Positions 37,233-47,890 of a DNA stretch of 64,000 bases are shown here, one piece after another. The stretch spans positions 104,021,285-104,085,284 of the forward strand of contig NC_134827.1 in the NCBI RefSeq assembly GCF_004210375.1, read 5' to 3'. The position numbers were made by a program, and so were the translations under genes. The notes beneath the pieces were generated by a model, which was given only the letters and a program-made list of their open reading frames with translations, was not told where the DNA came from and did not search any database. This DNA comes from Tachypleus tridentatus (Eukaryota > Arthropoda > Merostomata > Xiphosura > Limulidae). Each line of letters begins with the position of its first letter. Within the stretch, counting starts at the first letter, position 1.

Positions 37233-37376
37233 TCTTGGCCTATTAGTTAGGTCACTTGCCTTGCAAATTGAAAGTCGCAAGTTCGAATCTCCTCATGTAC
37301 ATGTTTCAGCTGTATGGGCGTCATAATGTTACAGTCAATCCAGGTTTTCGTTGGTAAAGCAGTAACCCCACCATAA
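37233..37376 (+). mobile_element. SINE family A variant, 3' truncated
   Basis: Divergent tRNA-like head ggcctattagttaggtcact, B box caagttcgaatctcc, body gcgtcataatgttacagtca, gttttcgttggtaaagcag. Confidence 0.7.
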
Positions 37377-37399
37377 TTGACCCCCTTCATAATTCTTCT

Positions 37400-38095
37400 T
37401 CTTGGATGTAATGGCGTGTCTGATGTCAGCCATCTTCAAGGATTCGGATTTCTTCTTAGATGTAATGGTATGTCTGATGTCAGTCATCTTCAAAGATTCG
37501 GATTTCTTCTTGGATGTAATGGTATGTCTGATGTCAGCCATCTTCAAAGATTCGGATTTCTTCTTAGATGTAATGGTATGTCTGATGTCAGCCATCTTCA
37601 AGGATTCGGATTTCTTCTTAGATGTAATGGTATGTCTGATGTCAGCCATCTTCAAAGATTCGAATTTCTTCTTAGATGTAATGGTATGTCTGATGTCAAC
37701 CATCTTCAAGGATTCGGATTTCTTCTTAGATGTAATGGTATGTCTGATGTCAGTCATCTTCAAAGATTCGGATTTCTTCTTGGATGTAATGGTATGTCTG
37801 ATGTCAGCCATCTTCAAAGATTCGGATTTCTTCTTAGATGTAATGGTATGTCTGATGTCAGCCATCTTCAAAGATTCGGATTTCTTCTTAGATGTAATGG
37901 TATGTCTGATGTCAGCCATCTTCAAAGATTCGGATTTCTTCTTAGATGTAATGGTATGTCTGATGTCAACCATCTTCAAAGATTCGGATTTCTTCTTAGA
38001 TGTGATGGTATGTCTGATGTCAGCCATCTTCAAAGATTCGGATTTCTTCTTGGATGTAATGGTATGTCTGATGTCAGCCATCTTCAAAGATTTAT
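37400..38095. repeat. 54-bp minisatellite, about 13 copies
   Basis: Unit: ggtatgtctgatgtcagcca, tcttcaaagattcggatt, tcttcttagatgtaat. Divergence is low, a few percent by eye. Two plus frames and one minus frame stay open throughout because 54 is a multiple of three. The minus-strand product would be (MADIRHTITSKKKSESLK)n. No signal, domain or splice context supports translation. Confidence 0.96.
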
Positions 38096-38221
38096 CTAAT
38101 TTTTTGTGAAAAAAGTTTTAAAGTTTGTTTCAGAAAGAGTTGAAATTTTTGGCAAAAAATCAGTTTCTTGTAGATCATTTGTGGATACCTTCTGCAACTT
38201 GCCAAAAAAAGATAGTTTCCC

Positions 38222-38335
38222 CTGTTTGTTTTAGAGCAAAGCCTAACTGACCTATCTGCTGTGTCTACTGTAGAGAATCGAACCAAGGAATTTTGTGTTG
38301 TAAGTCTATAGACTTACAGCTGAACCAATAGGAAG
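38222..38335 (-). mobile_element. SINE family C, degenerate
   Basis: On +: gagcaaagcctaactgacct, gtagagaatcgaaccaagga, gtaagtctatagacttacag, ctgaaccaatagg. Confidence 0.65.
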
Positions 38336-38427
38336 CAAAGGAATAAGGAGAGTGTAAGTGCTTGGGTAAAAATTAAAGAAGACAACTTTCACAAATACGT
38401 TTTATGTTATCAGCATGAGAAGGGCCT

Positions 38428-38830
38428 CCTCCGATGAGATAACCATAAGCCTAGGAACTTGCGACACTAAAATCCAGGATTCGATTTCCCCGCGATGGAC
38501 ACATTTGTTTCTTTTTGTTTTTGAATTTCGCACAAAGCTACTCGAGGGCTATCTGTGCTAGCCGTCCCTAATTTAGTAGTGTAAGACTAGAGGGAAGGCA
38601 GCTAGTCATCACCACCCACCGCCAACTCTTGGGCTACTCTTTTACCAACGAATAATGGGATTGACCGTCACTTTATAACGCCCCCACGGCTGGGAGGGCG
38701 AGCATGTTTGGCGCGGCAGGGATGCGAACCCGCGACCCTCAGACTACGAATCGCGCGCCTTAACACGCTTGGCCATGCCGGGCCACATGGACACAATAGA
38801 TAGCCCAATGTGGTCTGGCTCTACTAACTA
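38428..38830 (+). mobile_element. SINE family C split by a SINE family A insertion
   Basis: 5' part 38,428-38,503 (gataaccataagcctaggaa; aatccaggattcgatttccc) and 3' part 38,787-38,830 (atggacacaatagatagccc, aatgtggtctggctct). The break carries the duplicated atggacaca. Confidence 0.8.
38504..38786 (-). mobile_element. SINE family A nested in SINE C
   Basis: On +: tttgtttctttttgtttttg, aatttcgcacaaagctactc, to ttggccatgccgggccac. Bounded by atggacaca at 38,495-38,503 and 38,787-38,795. Confidence 0.95.
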
Positions 38831-39317
38831 GCTAAACTTAAGAAGGACACGTAGGAAAACAAATGTAAAACAGCTTCACCCTCTGCTTGGGTGTATCGTA
38901 TTTACCACTTTATGAGTATTCAACCCCAATTATTTTCCTTCAATTACAAAACAATTCTTACAACAATTTTATTCACCTGACTTTACAAGAGAAATCTACC
39001 TGACTACTAATCGCATAAAGTCACGCACGGTAATTACATTATTAAACGTTAAATATTGTTGTTTTTGTCGGAAAGGGGGAATTTTGGAGTCTTTATGTTT
39101 CGGGGAAAATTTATGTGTCAGAGGCATTGTGGCGTTTAGAGGTTTGTGTTTGATGAAAGATTTAATAATCCTATAATGTTCAGTAATTTATCCGGACCGG
39201 TTCTTGGAACTTTTTTTTCCCTTTTAAAATTAAACCATTTTGAGTTTCACGGACAGGTTAATAAAAAATGACAACGCTGCAGGTAACTGGTGAAAATGAA
39301 ATGAGTTTCATACGTTG
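38831..39317. other. Unassigned intergenic sequence
   Basis: No gene recognised. Confidence 0.4.
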
Positions 39318-39583
39318 TGCCGACGTGACCAGGTTTTGGGGCGCTCGAATCGCACTCTGAGGGTCATGGGTTCGAATCCCAGTCACACCAAACATGCTCG
39401 TCCTCATAGCCGTGGGGGCGTTATAATGTGATGGTCAATCCCACTATTCGTTGGTAGAAGTTTAGCCAAAGAGCTAACGGTGGGTGGTAACGACTCACTG
39501 CCTTTTCTCTAGTATTTCACTTATAAATTAGGGACGGCTAGCGCAGAAAGCCCTCGTGTAGCTTTGCGCGAAATTCAAAAGAA
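39318..39583 (+). mobile_element. SINE family A
   Basis: Diverged head gccgacgtgaccaggttttg, B box gggttcgaatcccagtcaca, full body, tail gcgcgaaattcaaaag. Confidence 0.9.
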
Positions 39584-40046
39584 AGTCCATTATCTTAAGT
39601 ACCGAAACTGTCCAATAAAAATCCTTTGTTTCACATACTTGTACACATAACCAGTAGCGGACATTTCTTTTAGTTTTACTCCTTATAAAAGGAATAAATT
39701 TACATGAAATAGCACTATTACCTTCCTAAGTATCGTTCGAAGTTATCAAAAGTTTATGAAAGTGATAACTGTTTCAGCTCTTTCGTTGGATACTTTAATA
39801 CTAAAGCGTTTTCTTAAGTGCAATAATACAGTTGTGTTCTGATATTGAAAATAATAAAAATTATACAAAGCTGAAAATCTTTCTTCCACATTCCTATTCG
39901 CAAGTTCATTATGATGTCATTGGTTATCCGTCTTCCATTATACCTCGTGAAGAATCTCTGACACAACCGTTCAGAATATCATTGTTATTGATGCTGGCAT
40001 CTGGAACAAACAAGCTATTTAAATATTCTAAAATCAATTTTTTATA
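39584..40046. other. Unassigned intergenic sequence
   Basis: A 74-codon ORF (39,832-40,056) overlaps the start of a SINE and has no support. Confidence 0.4.
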
Positions 40047-40165
40047 CGCCCTCTAGTTACTCAATGGTAAGTCTGCGGGCTTACGATGCTAAAATTCGGG
40101 TTTTGATACCCATGCAAGGTAGAGCACACCGTGCAACTTTCCCCTTAACCAAAACAAACCTTCTA
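40047..40165 (+). mobile_element. SINE family B
   Basis: ctagttactcaatggtaagt, ctgcgggcttacgatgctaa, gggttttgatacccatgc, ggtagagcacaccgtgcaac. Confidence 0.8.
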
Positions 40166-40611
40166 AACGAGTTTGTTTATATAATAATAGTAACACATTT
40201 TAAGAATTATTTTAACTTTATTAAACCCCGCTAATTTTAACAGCTTAATGTTTATTGTTTATTTTATTTTATTTATCTATTTGTACCGCCCCCTGCCGTT
40301 CATTTAATCATGTATTTTGAAAAACACAACTCCTGGACTTGTTAACTTTGGAAGGGACTTTGCTATTTCGGTGGGTTTTTTTGTGTTTTGAATTGTGGTA
40401 TCTCTCAGTGTTTATTTAGTAAACAGGATATTTAATATCTAATACCAAACAATATACTATTCAGAATATTAGCCTAGTTTCCACACTAATGCTCGTTTTA
40501 CAATTGAATTTTTTATACTTTAAAAATTTGCCGTTTTTATGTCGATGATTGATAAAAAAATTAAAAACAACTTTAAATTTCCAACAAAGAAGTCCTGCTT
40601 ATCGTAACAAC
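40166..40611. other. Unassigned intergenic sequence
   Basis: AT-rich. No gene recognised. Confidence 0.4.
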
Positions 40612-40908
40612 ACATGATGAAGAGGCCCGGCATGGCCAGGTGGTTAAGGCGTTCGACTCTTAATCTGAGGGTCGCGGGTTCCAATTTCCATCACACCAAA
40701 ATTGCTCGCTCTTTCAGCCGTGGGAGCGTTATAAAGTGACGACCAATCCTACTATTCGTTGGTAAAAAAGTAGCCCGAGAGTTGGCAGAGGGTGGTTATG
40801 ACTAGCGGCCTTCCCTCTAGTCTTACACTGATAAATTAAGAACGGCTAACGCAGATAGCCCTAGTGTAGCTGTGCGCGAAATTCAAAATACAAAACAAAC
40901 ATGATGAA
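40612..40908 (+). mobile_element. SINE family A with 10-bp target duplication
   Basis: Element 40,622-40,898, head gaggcccggcatggccaggt, body and tail complete. acatgatgaa occurs at 40,612-40,621 and 40,899-40,908. Confidence 0.94.
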
Positions 40909-41521
40909 AATGGTCAGTTTCTTAAGGAAAAAAACGTCATGAGAAAAGGTTTCCAGTATTTTTTATAACCGGTATTACTTAACTGCTGGTAACTTTGAAC
41001 ATTTTACAAAGTTTTGTACTGTTGAACCGTAACATGACTCATTCCAATTTGACAATTTCGCAATGTTTAATCACCACGGCTTCAAATTCCCCAGGAAAGA
41101 CGCCAGGACTACAGCGTGCCAACTTGTTGACTTATAACTGCTAGGCAGCTGTTGGCCGTTGATTAGAGAGAAAAAAAAACACTTTTTTTATTTTAATCTG
41201 AGAATTAAACTTGTTTAAGGTTTGCTCTAACCTCGAACGAGTTTTTTTATTAATTGGATTTGCTCTATCATCTCAAGGAGATGTTGTCTTATAGGGGCAT
41301 CAGATATCCAGATGTCGTGTCCTTAGAACTAAGAGCAGTACTTAAACAATTTGAAGAGCAGCAGAAGTTAAGAATAACTTCTTTACATCTGAAGAAAGAG
41401 GTTAAACACAAGAGGTTAAACACAAGAGGTTAAACAGTGAAATGCAGTCGATAAAAATAATCGGTAAACGAGGGCAGCTGACAATAAACCCTGATTTCAT
41501 CGAAGATTAAGGTTTACTGAA
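40909..41521. other. Unassigned intergenic sequence
   Basis: Contains a short direct duplication aggttaaacacaag near 41,400-41,430. No gene seen. Confidence 0.4.
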
Positions 41522-41652
41522 GTGTCTGTTTGTTTGTAATTAAGCAAAAAGCTACGCAATGGGTTATCTGTGCTCTCCTCACCACGGGTATAGAAACCCG
41601 GTTTCTAATGGTGCAAGCCTGCAGACATACTGATGTGATACCAAGGGGCGTA
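41522..41652 (-). mobile_element. SINE family B
   Basis: On +: tgtaattaagcaaaaagcta, cgcaatgggttatctgtgct, accacgggtatagaaacccg, ctgcagacatactgatg. Confidence 0.87.
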
Positions 41653-41888
41653 TTGAACTGGATAACTTGTTGAACATCAATTGTTCCAGAAATCTAGACA
41701 AGGAGAATATGGGATTACATACACATACATATATATAAATATATATACGCTTCTGTGATGCCGCCCCTGTCAGTGCGCATGCACCACCCATTCAGTGGTC
41801 ATTCCAACAGCAAAAAAAAAATGGAGGGTAATTGATGAGTGAACTAGAATGGACAACAACTGCCTGTTGTAAACAAACACGAGTGTTT

Positions 41889-42170
41889 TGTTTGGTTTGG
41901 CTTGTTTCGAATTTCATGCAAAGCTACACAAGAGCTATCTGCAATAGCCGTCCCTAAGTTAACAGTGTAAGACTTGAGAGATGACAGCTAGTCATCACCA
42001 CCCACCGCCAACTCTTGGGCTACTATTTTACCAACAAATAGTGGAATTGACTATCACATTATAACACTCCCACGGCTGAAAGGGCGAGCATGTTTGATGT
42101 GATGAGGAATCGAACCCGCAACCCTCGGATTATGAGTCGAGCGCCTTAACCACCTGGTTATGTCGAGCCA
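41889..42170 (-). mobile_element. SINE family A
   Basis: On +: cgaatttcatgcaaagctac to aaccacctggttatgtcgag. Confidence 0.92.
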
Positions 42171-42284
42171 GAGTATTCCGAGGACAACATTTTAAATGTC
42201 TTCGGGTCAGTATGTCAAATGAAACCAGTAACTTAACAGTAATTTTGATTTACAATTGTCAGACCTCAAAGAGACCTAAAAACT

Positions 42285-42402
42285 GTGTGTGTTTTCTTAT
42301 AGCAAAGCCACATCGGGCTATTTGCTGAGTCCACCGAAGGGAATCGAACCCCTAGTTTTAGCGTGTAAATCCGTAGACTTACCGCTGTACCAGAGGGCGA
42401 CA
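42285..42402 (-). mobile_element. SINE family C
   Basis: On +: cttatagcaaagccacatcg, ggctatttgctgagtccacc, gaatcgaacccctag, aaatccgtagacttaccgct. Confidence 0.9.
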
Positions 42403-43249
42403 CCTGAAAGATAATCACGAGCTCTCAGAAACATCGTTTCTATTTGCCCATCTAGTGACATTATACGTCATACTTTAAGTAAATTGATTAATTGTCTGCT
42501 AGGATCTGAAACTTTTAAGACACTTAGGCTTAAGTAGGGGTTTGATAATATTATTAGTACAAAATTAAAGGATTAACAGAGTGACGTGTTGTGTCTAGTG
42601 TGCGTGACTAGTGAAGAACCAGCCACAAGAAATCCCGAAAAGTTGTTAGTAAAACAAACTTATTATTGTCGTAGCAGAGACTTGCGAAACATTTACAGTC
42701 AGATAAGATATATTGCGACAGTATAGGATTTCTAAAATAATGCAAAATAATTCTAATCGCAGACAACAAAATCTATAAGTCAACTGTCTTAGGCCTAACG
42801 TTTGTTAAGCCTTTATTAAATAAGGTCTATATTTGATAAATAAATAAATTAGCGCTGTAACTTTTGTATGGTTTTGTACTTAGTTTACTTAGGACTAAAC
42901 TTCACACCACTAAATACTAACAGTAAATAAACTTATAATGTTACTCTACGACCTAATATTAGATCTTACTAGAAACTTTGGTTAGCGTAATACATTGTCG
43001 TACAAAGTGTTACGAAAGTATATTAACATTCGGCTTTTGTTTGCGCTCGTCAAAATGAAATTTGTATCAGGACAGAGAAAACGTATTATTATTTCTGACT
43101 GTTATAAAACGTTCATGTTTAACTAAATAACCACGATAAGCTACACAGAAAAAGATCAAATTAGTATGACCTATTTATTGACACAGGTCACCATGATTCA
43201 TCAGATCTGGAAATTACTAAACAAACAGATTATTGTATTAATAAGCACA
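42403..43249. other. Unassigned intergenic sequence
   Basis: AT-rich unique sequence. No gene or repeat recognised. Confidence 0.4.
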
Positions 43250-43526
43250 GGGCCCGGCCAGGTGGGTTAAGGCGTGCGAATCGTAATCCGAGGGTCGTGG
43301 GTTCGCATCCCCGTTGCACCAAGCATGCTCGCCTTTTCAGCCGTTGGGGCGCTATAATGTTACAGTCAATCCCACTATTCGTTGGTAAAAGAGCAGCCCA
43401 ACAGTTGGCGGTGTGTTGTGATGACTAGCTGCCTTCCCTCTAGTCTTACACTGCTAACTTAGGGACGGCTAGCGCAGATAACCCTCGAGTAGCTTTGTGC
43501 GAAATTCAAAACAAACAAACAAACAT
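43250..43526 (+). mobile_element. SINE family A
   Basis: Head gggcccggccaggtgggtta with a short D-arm deletion, body intact, tail ttcaaaacaaacaaacaaac. Confidence 0.93.
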
Positions 43527-43532
43527 CATCGT

Positions 43533-44052
43533 TTGGATTACTAGTCCTTTGTGGCATCTGGATTATTAGTTCTATGTGTCATCTGGGTTACTAGTCCGTT
43601 GATCATTTGTATTAATAGTCCTTTGACCCATTTGGGTTACTAGTCTTTTGATTCATTTGGGTTATTAGTTATTTGTGATATCTGAATTTCCAGTCCTTCG
43701 TGGCATCTAGATTACTAGTTACATGTGTCACCTGGGTTGCTAGTCCTTTGTGACCTCTGGATTACTAGTTACGTGTCACTTGGGTTACTAGTCCTTTGTG
43801 ACCTCTGGATTACTAGTTATATGTGTCATTTGGGTTACTAGTCCTTTAATTCAGTTTGGTTCGTAGCTCTGTGGCATTTGGATTACTAGTCCTTTGACCC
43901 ATTTAGCTGACTAGTCCTTTGTAACATCTGAGTTTCAAGTCCTTTAACCCATTTGGGTTACTAGTCCTTTGACACATTTAGCTTACTAGTTCTTTGTAAC
44001 ATCTGAGTTTCAAGTCCTTTAACCCATTTTGGTTACTAGTCCTTTGCGCCAT
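43533..44052. repeat. 25-bp tandem repeat, about 20 degenerate copies
   Basis: Unit of the type ggattactagtcctttgtgg, catct, with starts near 43535, 43560, 43585, 43608 and 43634. Variants gacccattt and gtgtcatct. It begins within 10 bp of the preceding SINE tail. Confidence 0.88.
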
Positions 44053-44464
44053 GTAATTCCCTATGAAGGAATTAATATTAACTTCTTATTAGAACAAACT
44101 TTCTATATGTGTCAGAAATAATAAACAACTCGAGAATATAACAATTAATTCTACATGCGTAAATGTATCATAATACATTGTTCTAACAGTTGGGTATATT
44201 TGCTGTTAGCAATACCTTCGGACGAGATCCCAAAAACATCTCACGAGATCAGGCCAGCTTAGGAGATTTAGGTTAGCCCTAAATATGTATTTTACTTCAA
44301 AATTAGAAATAACAAAATAGCTATAGTGAAATTATGAGCAATGCTGTTAAACAATGCAGCATTAAAGAAACAATAGCCTAAATTACGTGTCGATAAATTT
44401 AAAAAAATGACAAAAATCAAAGAAAGAACAGTTGCGTTCCCCACATACTCATCTTTACTTCTTT
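44053..44464. other. Unassigned intergenic sequence
   Basis: No gene or repeat recognised. Confidence 0.4.
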
Positions 44465-44578
44465 GTTTGAGATTAAACACAAAGCTACACAATGGGCTGT
44501 CTTGTGCTGTGCCAACCATTGGTATCGAAACCTGGTTTTAGCGCTCTAAACTTTCAAATTTACCTCCAAGCCACTTAG
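44465..44578 (-). mobile_element. SINE family B
   Basis: On +: gagattaaacacaaagctac, acaatgggctgtcttgtgct, ttggtatcgaaacctggttt, agcgctctaaa. Confidence 0.82.
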
Positions 44579-45014
44579 GTGAGGGAGAGGCACTGACTTG
44601 TTGCACATCTTTGTGCTTACAAACAAACAAGAGCTTTGTATAAATTAAATGTCTCTGATATTTAAATGTAGACCATTTAGACACACGTTCTTTAACTCCA
44701 GGTTTTTTAAAGCGCATTTGTCTTAATCCTAAGCAACATAAGGACATTTTCTTCAAGTATCTGTGCACCAGAATGCTCGTGAGTCCATGTCATTATTAGT
44801 TACACGCTTCCTGGTGGTGAACACATGAATCACAAAAATAGTAAAAATCTGATCACTATAGATATTGTAATTAGCATTACTAATTATTTTTTGAGTCCTG
44901 TATCCACTAAACATCGAAATTTACCAATTTCATTATTATTTTATATAGAAAACTACTGATTTCATCAAAGTTGATAGTGAATTCTTTGCACTGAGTATTA
45001 TAACAAGGAAAAAC
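44579..45014. other. Unassigned intergenic sequence
   Basis: No gene recognised. Confidence 0.4.
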
Positions 45015-45085
45015 CTAAAGCTCCCCACAGCAGTAAGACTACAGACTTATACCTTAAAAACTGAGTTTCGATTTCTGTAGTAGGC
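45015..45085 (+). mobile_element. SINE family B/C 5' part, interrupted
   Basis: cccacagcagtaagactaca, gacttataccttaaaaactg, agtttcgatttctgtag. It breaks at the insertion of a family-A SINE and resumes at 45,357. Confidence 0.7.
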
Positions 45086-45356
45086 TTTGTTTGTTTGTTT
45101 TGGAATTTCGCACAAAGCTACTCGAGGGCTATCTGTGCTAGCCGTCCCTAATTTAGCAGTGTAAGACTAGAGGGAAGGCAGCTAGTTATCACCACCCACC
45201 GCCAACTCTTGGGCTACTCTTTTACCAACGAATAGTGGGATTGACCGTCACATTATAACGCCCCCACGGCTGGGAGGGCGAGCATGTTTAGCGCGACGCG
45301 GGCGCGAACCCGCGGATTACGAGTCGCACGCCTTACGCGCTTGTCCATGCCGGCCC
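45086..45356 (-). mobile_element. SINE family A nested in SINE B/C, 11-bp target duplication
   Basis: On +: tttgtttgtttgttttggaa to cttgtccatgccggcc. ctgtagtaggc occurs at 45,075-45,085 and 45,357-45,367. Confidence 0.95.
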
Positions 45357-45654
45357 CTGTAGTAGGCACTACACATGTACACCAATTAAACAAACAACAA
45401 GCTCAAAAATACTCATTACAATGCAACATGCGAGAACAACCAATAGTTAATTGTACACAATCAAGTTGGATAACTGCCAGAACGTCTCTATATTCATTTG
45501 TCACTATTATTGTTATTATCATTGCAGGAAACTTATCGTTGAAAAATATCCATAGAATAAACCTCATAATTATTCAGTATATATTACTAAACGTTCATGA
45601 CTAATAAATATTACGTCAGCATGACTGTGCGAAGCGGATAATTAACGTTGTTTT

Positions 45655-45893
45655 TGTTGTCCTTTATGAATCTCGTGCAAAGCTACACGAGGGCTATCTG
45701 CGCTAGCCGTCCCTAAGACTAGAGGAAAAGCAGTTAGTCGTCATCACCCACTGCCAACTCTTTGGCTACTCTTTTACCAACGAATAGTGGGATTGACCAT
45801 CACATTCTAATGGATGAAAAGACGAGCATGTTTGGTGCGATGGAGATTCGAACCCGGATCCTCGGATTACGATCTGAGTGCCTTAATCAACAG
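45655..45893 (-). mobile_element. SINE family A with internal deletion
   Basis: On +: gaatctcgtgcaaagctaca, ctagccgtccctaagactag (the tttagcagtgt segment is missing), ggtgcgatggagattcgaac, ending near caggcct. Confidence 0.9.
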
Positions 45894-46017
45894 GCCTAAC
45901 GTATTTTCCATAGGAAAAAAAAATGTTATTTTGAAGCCTTAAGTTTTGTACATGAAAGAAACATAATTAATAAATAACTCAATAATAAAAAAAAGTAGAA
46001 ATGACAAAAACACTATT

Positions 46018-46106
46018 AACTATATGTGCTCTGTCCACCACGAATATCAAAACCAGATTTCTAGCATTGTAAGTCCTCAAACATACTGCCATGCCATTGG
46101 AGAGGG
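46018..46106 (-). mobile_element. SINE family B, partial
   Basis: On +: tatgtgctctgtccaccacg, aatatcaaaaccagatttct, agcattgtaagtcctcaaac, atactgccatg. Confidence 0.72.
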
Positions 46107-46239
46107 TTGGGGAGCCCCATGGCTAAAGAAAAGGATCTTAAAATTGTGTTCTTAGTGGTAAACCTTACAATACTTTAAAGCTTATTTGTAGATATACTGA
46201 CAAGTTAAATGAGGTAGCCATCTGAATTAGACTTTACTG

Positions 46240-46650
46240 GAAATATCACCGTAGTTTTGGTCTCCTTACGTAATAAATTCCTTTCCTCATTGAAAAGGTT
46301 CAGAGGAGTGCATCAGTAATGATTCAAGGATGAAAAGATAGAAAGAATGGTAAGAGGTAATCTTATTGATGTTTTACAAGATTATCAAAAGGTTTCTTAC
46401 ACTATAACCCCACTACCACCAGTTTCTCTGGTTCTATATTCTGGAGACAACAGGACGAGAGAACTCAACTTTAAGATTTGACAGGCCAAGTTCAAGTTTG
46501 TACAGCTTTCTTCCGTAACAATAAATTAGCATATGGAATATGTTTTCGTAGGCAGGAATAGAAAATAACATTTTACAAGAGTTTAAGTAAGAAATCGACG
46601 TTTTCTTGAAAAGTAGAGATTAGGTTTAAATATTTACTTTTCCTAATGGT
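46240..46650 (+). pseudogene. Decayed LINE reverse-transcriptase C-terminal fragment
   Basis: Frameshifted conceptual pieces in order: FWSPYVINSF, IEKVQRSASVMIQG, GNLIDVLQDYQK, DNRTRELNFKI, ILQEFK and FLKSRD. These match the order and pattern I know from the C-terminal region of CR1/L2/I-type LINE ORF2 (WSPY...EKVQRRATKMI...LRGDLIEV...RTRG...FK..LD.FL). Several stops and frameshifts make it dead. Recognition is by memory of the family pattern. Confidence 0.55.
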
Positions 46651-47112
46651 GGCCTTGCAAGAATATCATTAAATGAACAGATGGCCGCTTGTTGTCTGTA
46701 TGTTTGCAAGAGCACGAGCAGTCTCAATATTATTGTGTGTGTGAACTCTTCTCACTGGTTTGAAACTAGTAAGACCAAACTTGGCTGGCTCACTCGCAAT
46801 CTCTAAGGCTTTTTTTAAATATAAGTTCTGTAGTCTATATACCAAGCATGATGGAAGTCAAACGTTTGGTCTTCATCCTGGCGGAACCCAAATATGACAC
46901 TAAATTTTACGTTTCTTGCCATTTCGGAATTTTAGAGACGCCACATCTGAAAAAGTATTCACGCTTCTAGTGGCAAGGTAGCAGAACCAAATATTGCACA
47001 CTTACGAGATAGTGTCTTAAAGGGTTTACTTGGAAAGCTATAGAAGTAACTGTGGATACTTGACACGCTTCATTGGTACATTGGAGCATTTGAACCCCAG
47101 AATAGTCTTAGT
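46651..47112. other. Unassigned intergenic sequence
   Basis: May contain more LINE 3' end. No gene recognised. Confidence 0.35.
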
Positions 47113-47462
47113 ATGTATGGCCTGGTAGTTAGGGCGCTTGGCTCGCAATATTCGGGTTGTGGTTTCGAAGCCCGTTTCCGACCATACCCTTCTTGTCAGC
47201 CGTGAAGGCATTATAATGTTAGGGCCAATCTCACTTTTCACTGATAAAAAGTAGCCCAAGAATTTGAACTCTCTTCTTTCTAGTCTTGTCCTCTTGTGAT
47301 ACAGCGATATGTCTGCGGACATACAACTCTAGAAATTTAGTTTCGATACCCGCGGTGAGCAGAGCACAGATAATCTATTGTGTAGCTTTATGTTTAACTT
47401 CAAACAAATAAACAAAAACGTATTAGTCCATCACTCCTAGATAAGGGACAGCTAGCTTGTGT
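47113..47462 (+). mobile_element. SINE family A variant interrupted by a SINE B
   Basis: Head gtatggcctggtagttaggg, gcgcttggctcgcaatattc, body gcattataatgttagggcca up to ttctagtctt at 47,290. It resumes at about 47,421 with tagtccatcactcctagata, agggacagctagc. Confidence 0.75.
47291..47420 (+). mobile_element. SINE family B nested in SINE A variant
   Basis: gatacagcgatatgtctgcg, gacatacaactctag, tttcgatacccgcggtgagc, agagcacagataatctattg, tail aacaaataaacaaaaac. Confidence 0.85.
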
Positions 47463-47626
47463 AAAGTGCAACAAACAAGCCTTGAAGAGGAGCACGGATT
47501 GTTTTTGGTGAATGTATTCTAATAACTAACACATGTAGTGTCTACATAATATTATGTTTGTTCAGAGTGTACCAGAGCTAAAAAAACCAAGAATTATTCA
47601 TTCATAAGCAAAACAAGTATATTTTA

Positions 47627-47890
47627 GGCCTAATGAATCTCAGTGATTAGCGTTCCGAACTGTGAATCTGAGGTTCCATGGTTCGCGCTCCGCTACCATA
47701 AAAAATAAAAAATCACCCTCCACCTTTTGTAACCGTGAGTGAGTTATAAGTAGAACAGTCAAATCCTACTTTTCGGTCTGTAGCCTAAGAGTTGGCGGTG
47801 GGTGCTATTCACTAGCTACCTTTCTATCACTCAAAAGCTATGGACGGGTGATAAGTTTCGGGTAGATTTCTCCTAAATTAAATAAACAAC
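47627..47890 (+). mobile_element. SINE family A, highly diverged variant
   Basis: tctcagtgattagcgttccg, ctgtgaatctgaggttccat, body aagagttggcggtgggtgct and cactagctacctttctatca, ending taaattaaataaacaac. Confidence 0.6.

Noticed and set aside
37335..38109. Three overlapping ORFs of about 240 codons
   Set aside because: A 54-bp tandem unit is open in three frames at once, typical of repeats rather than genes.
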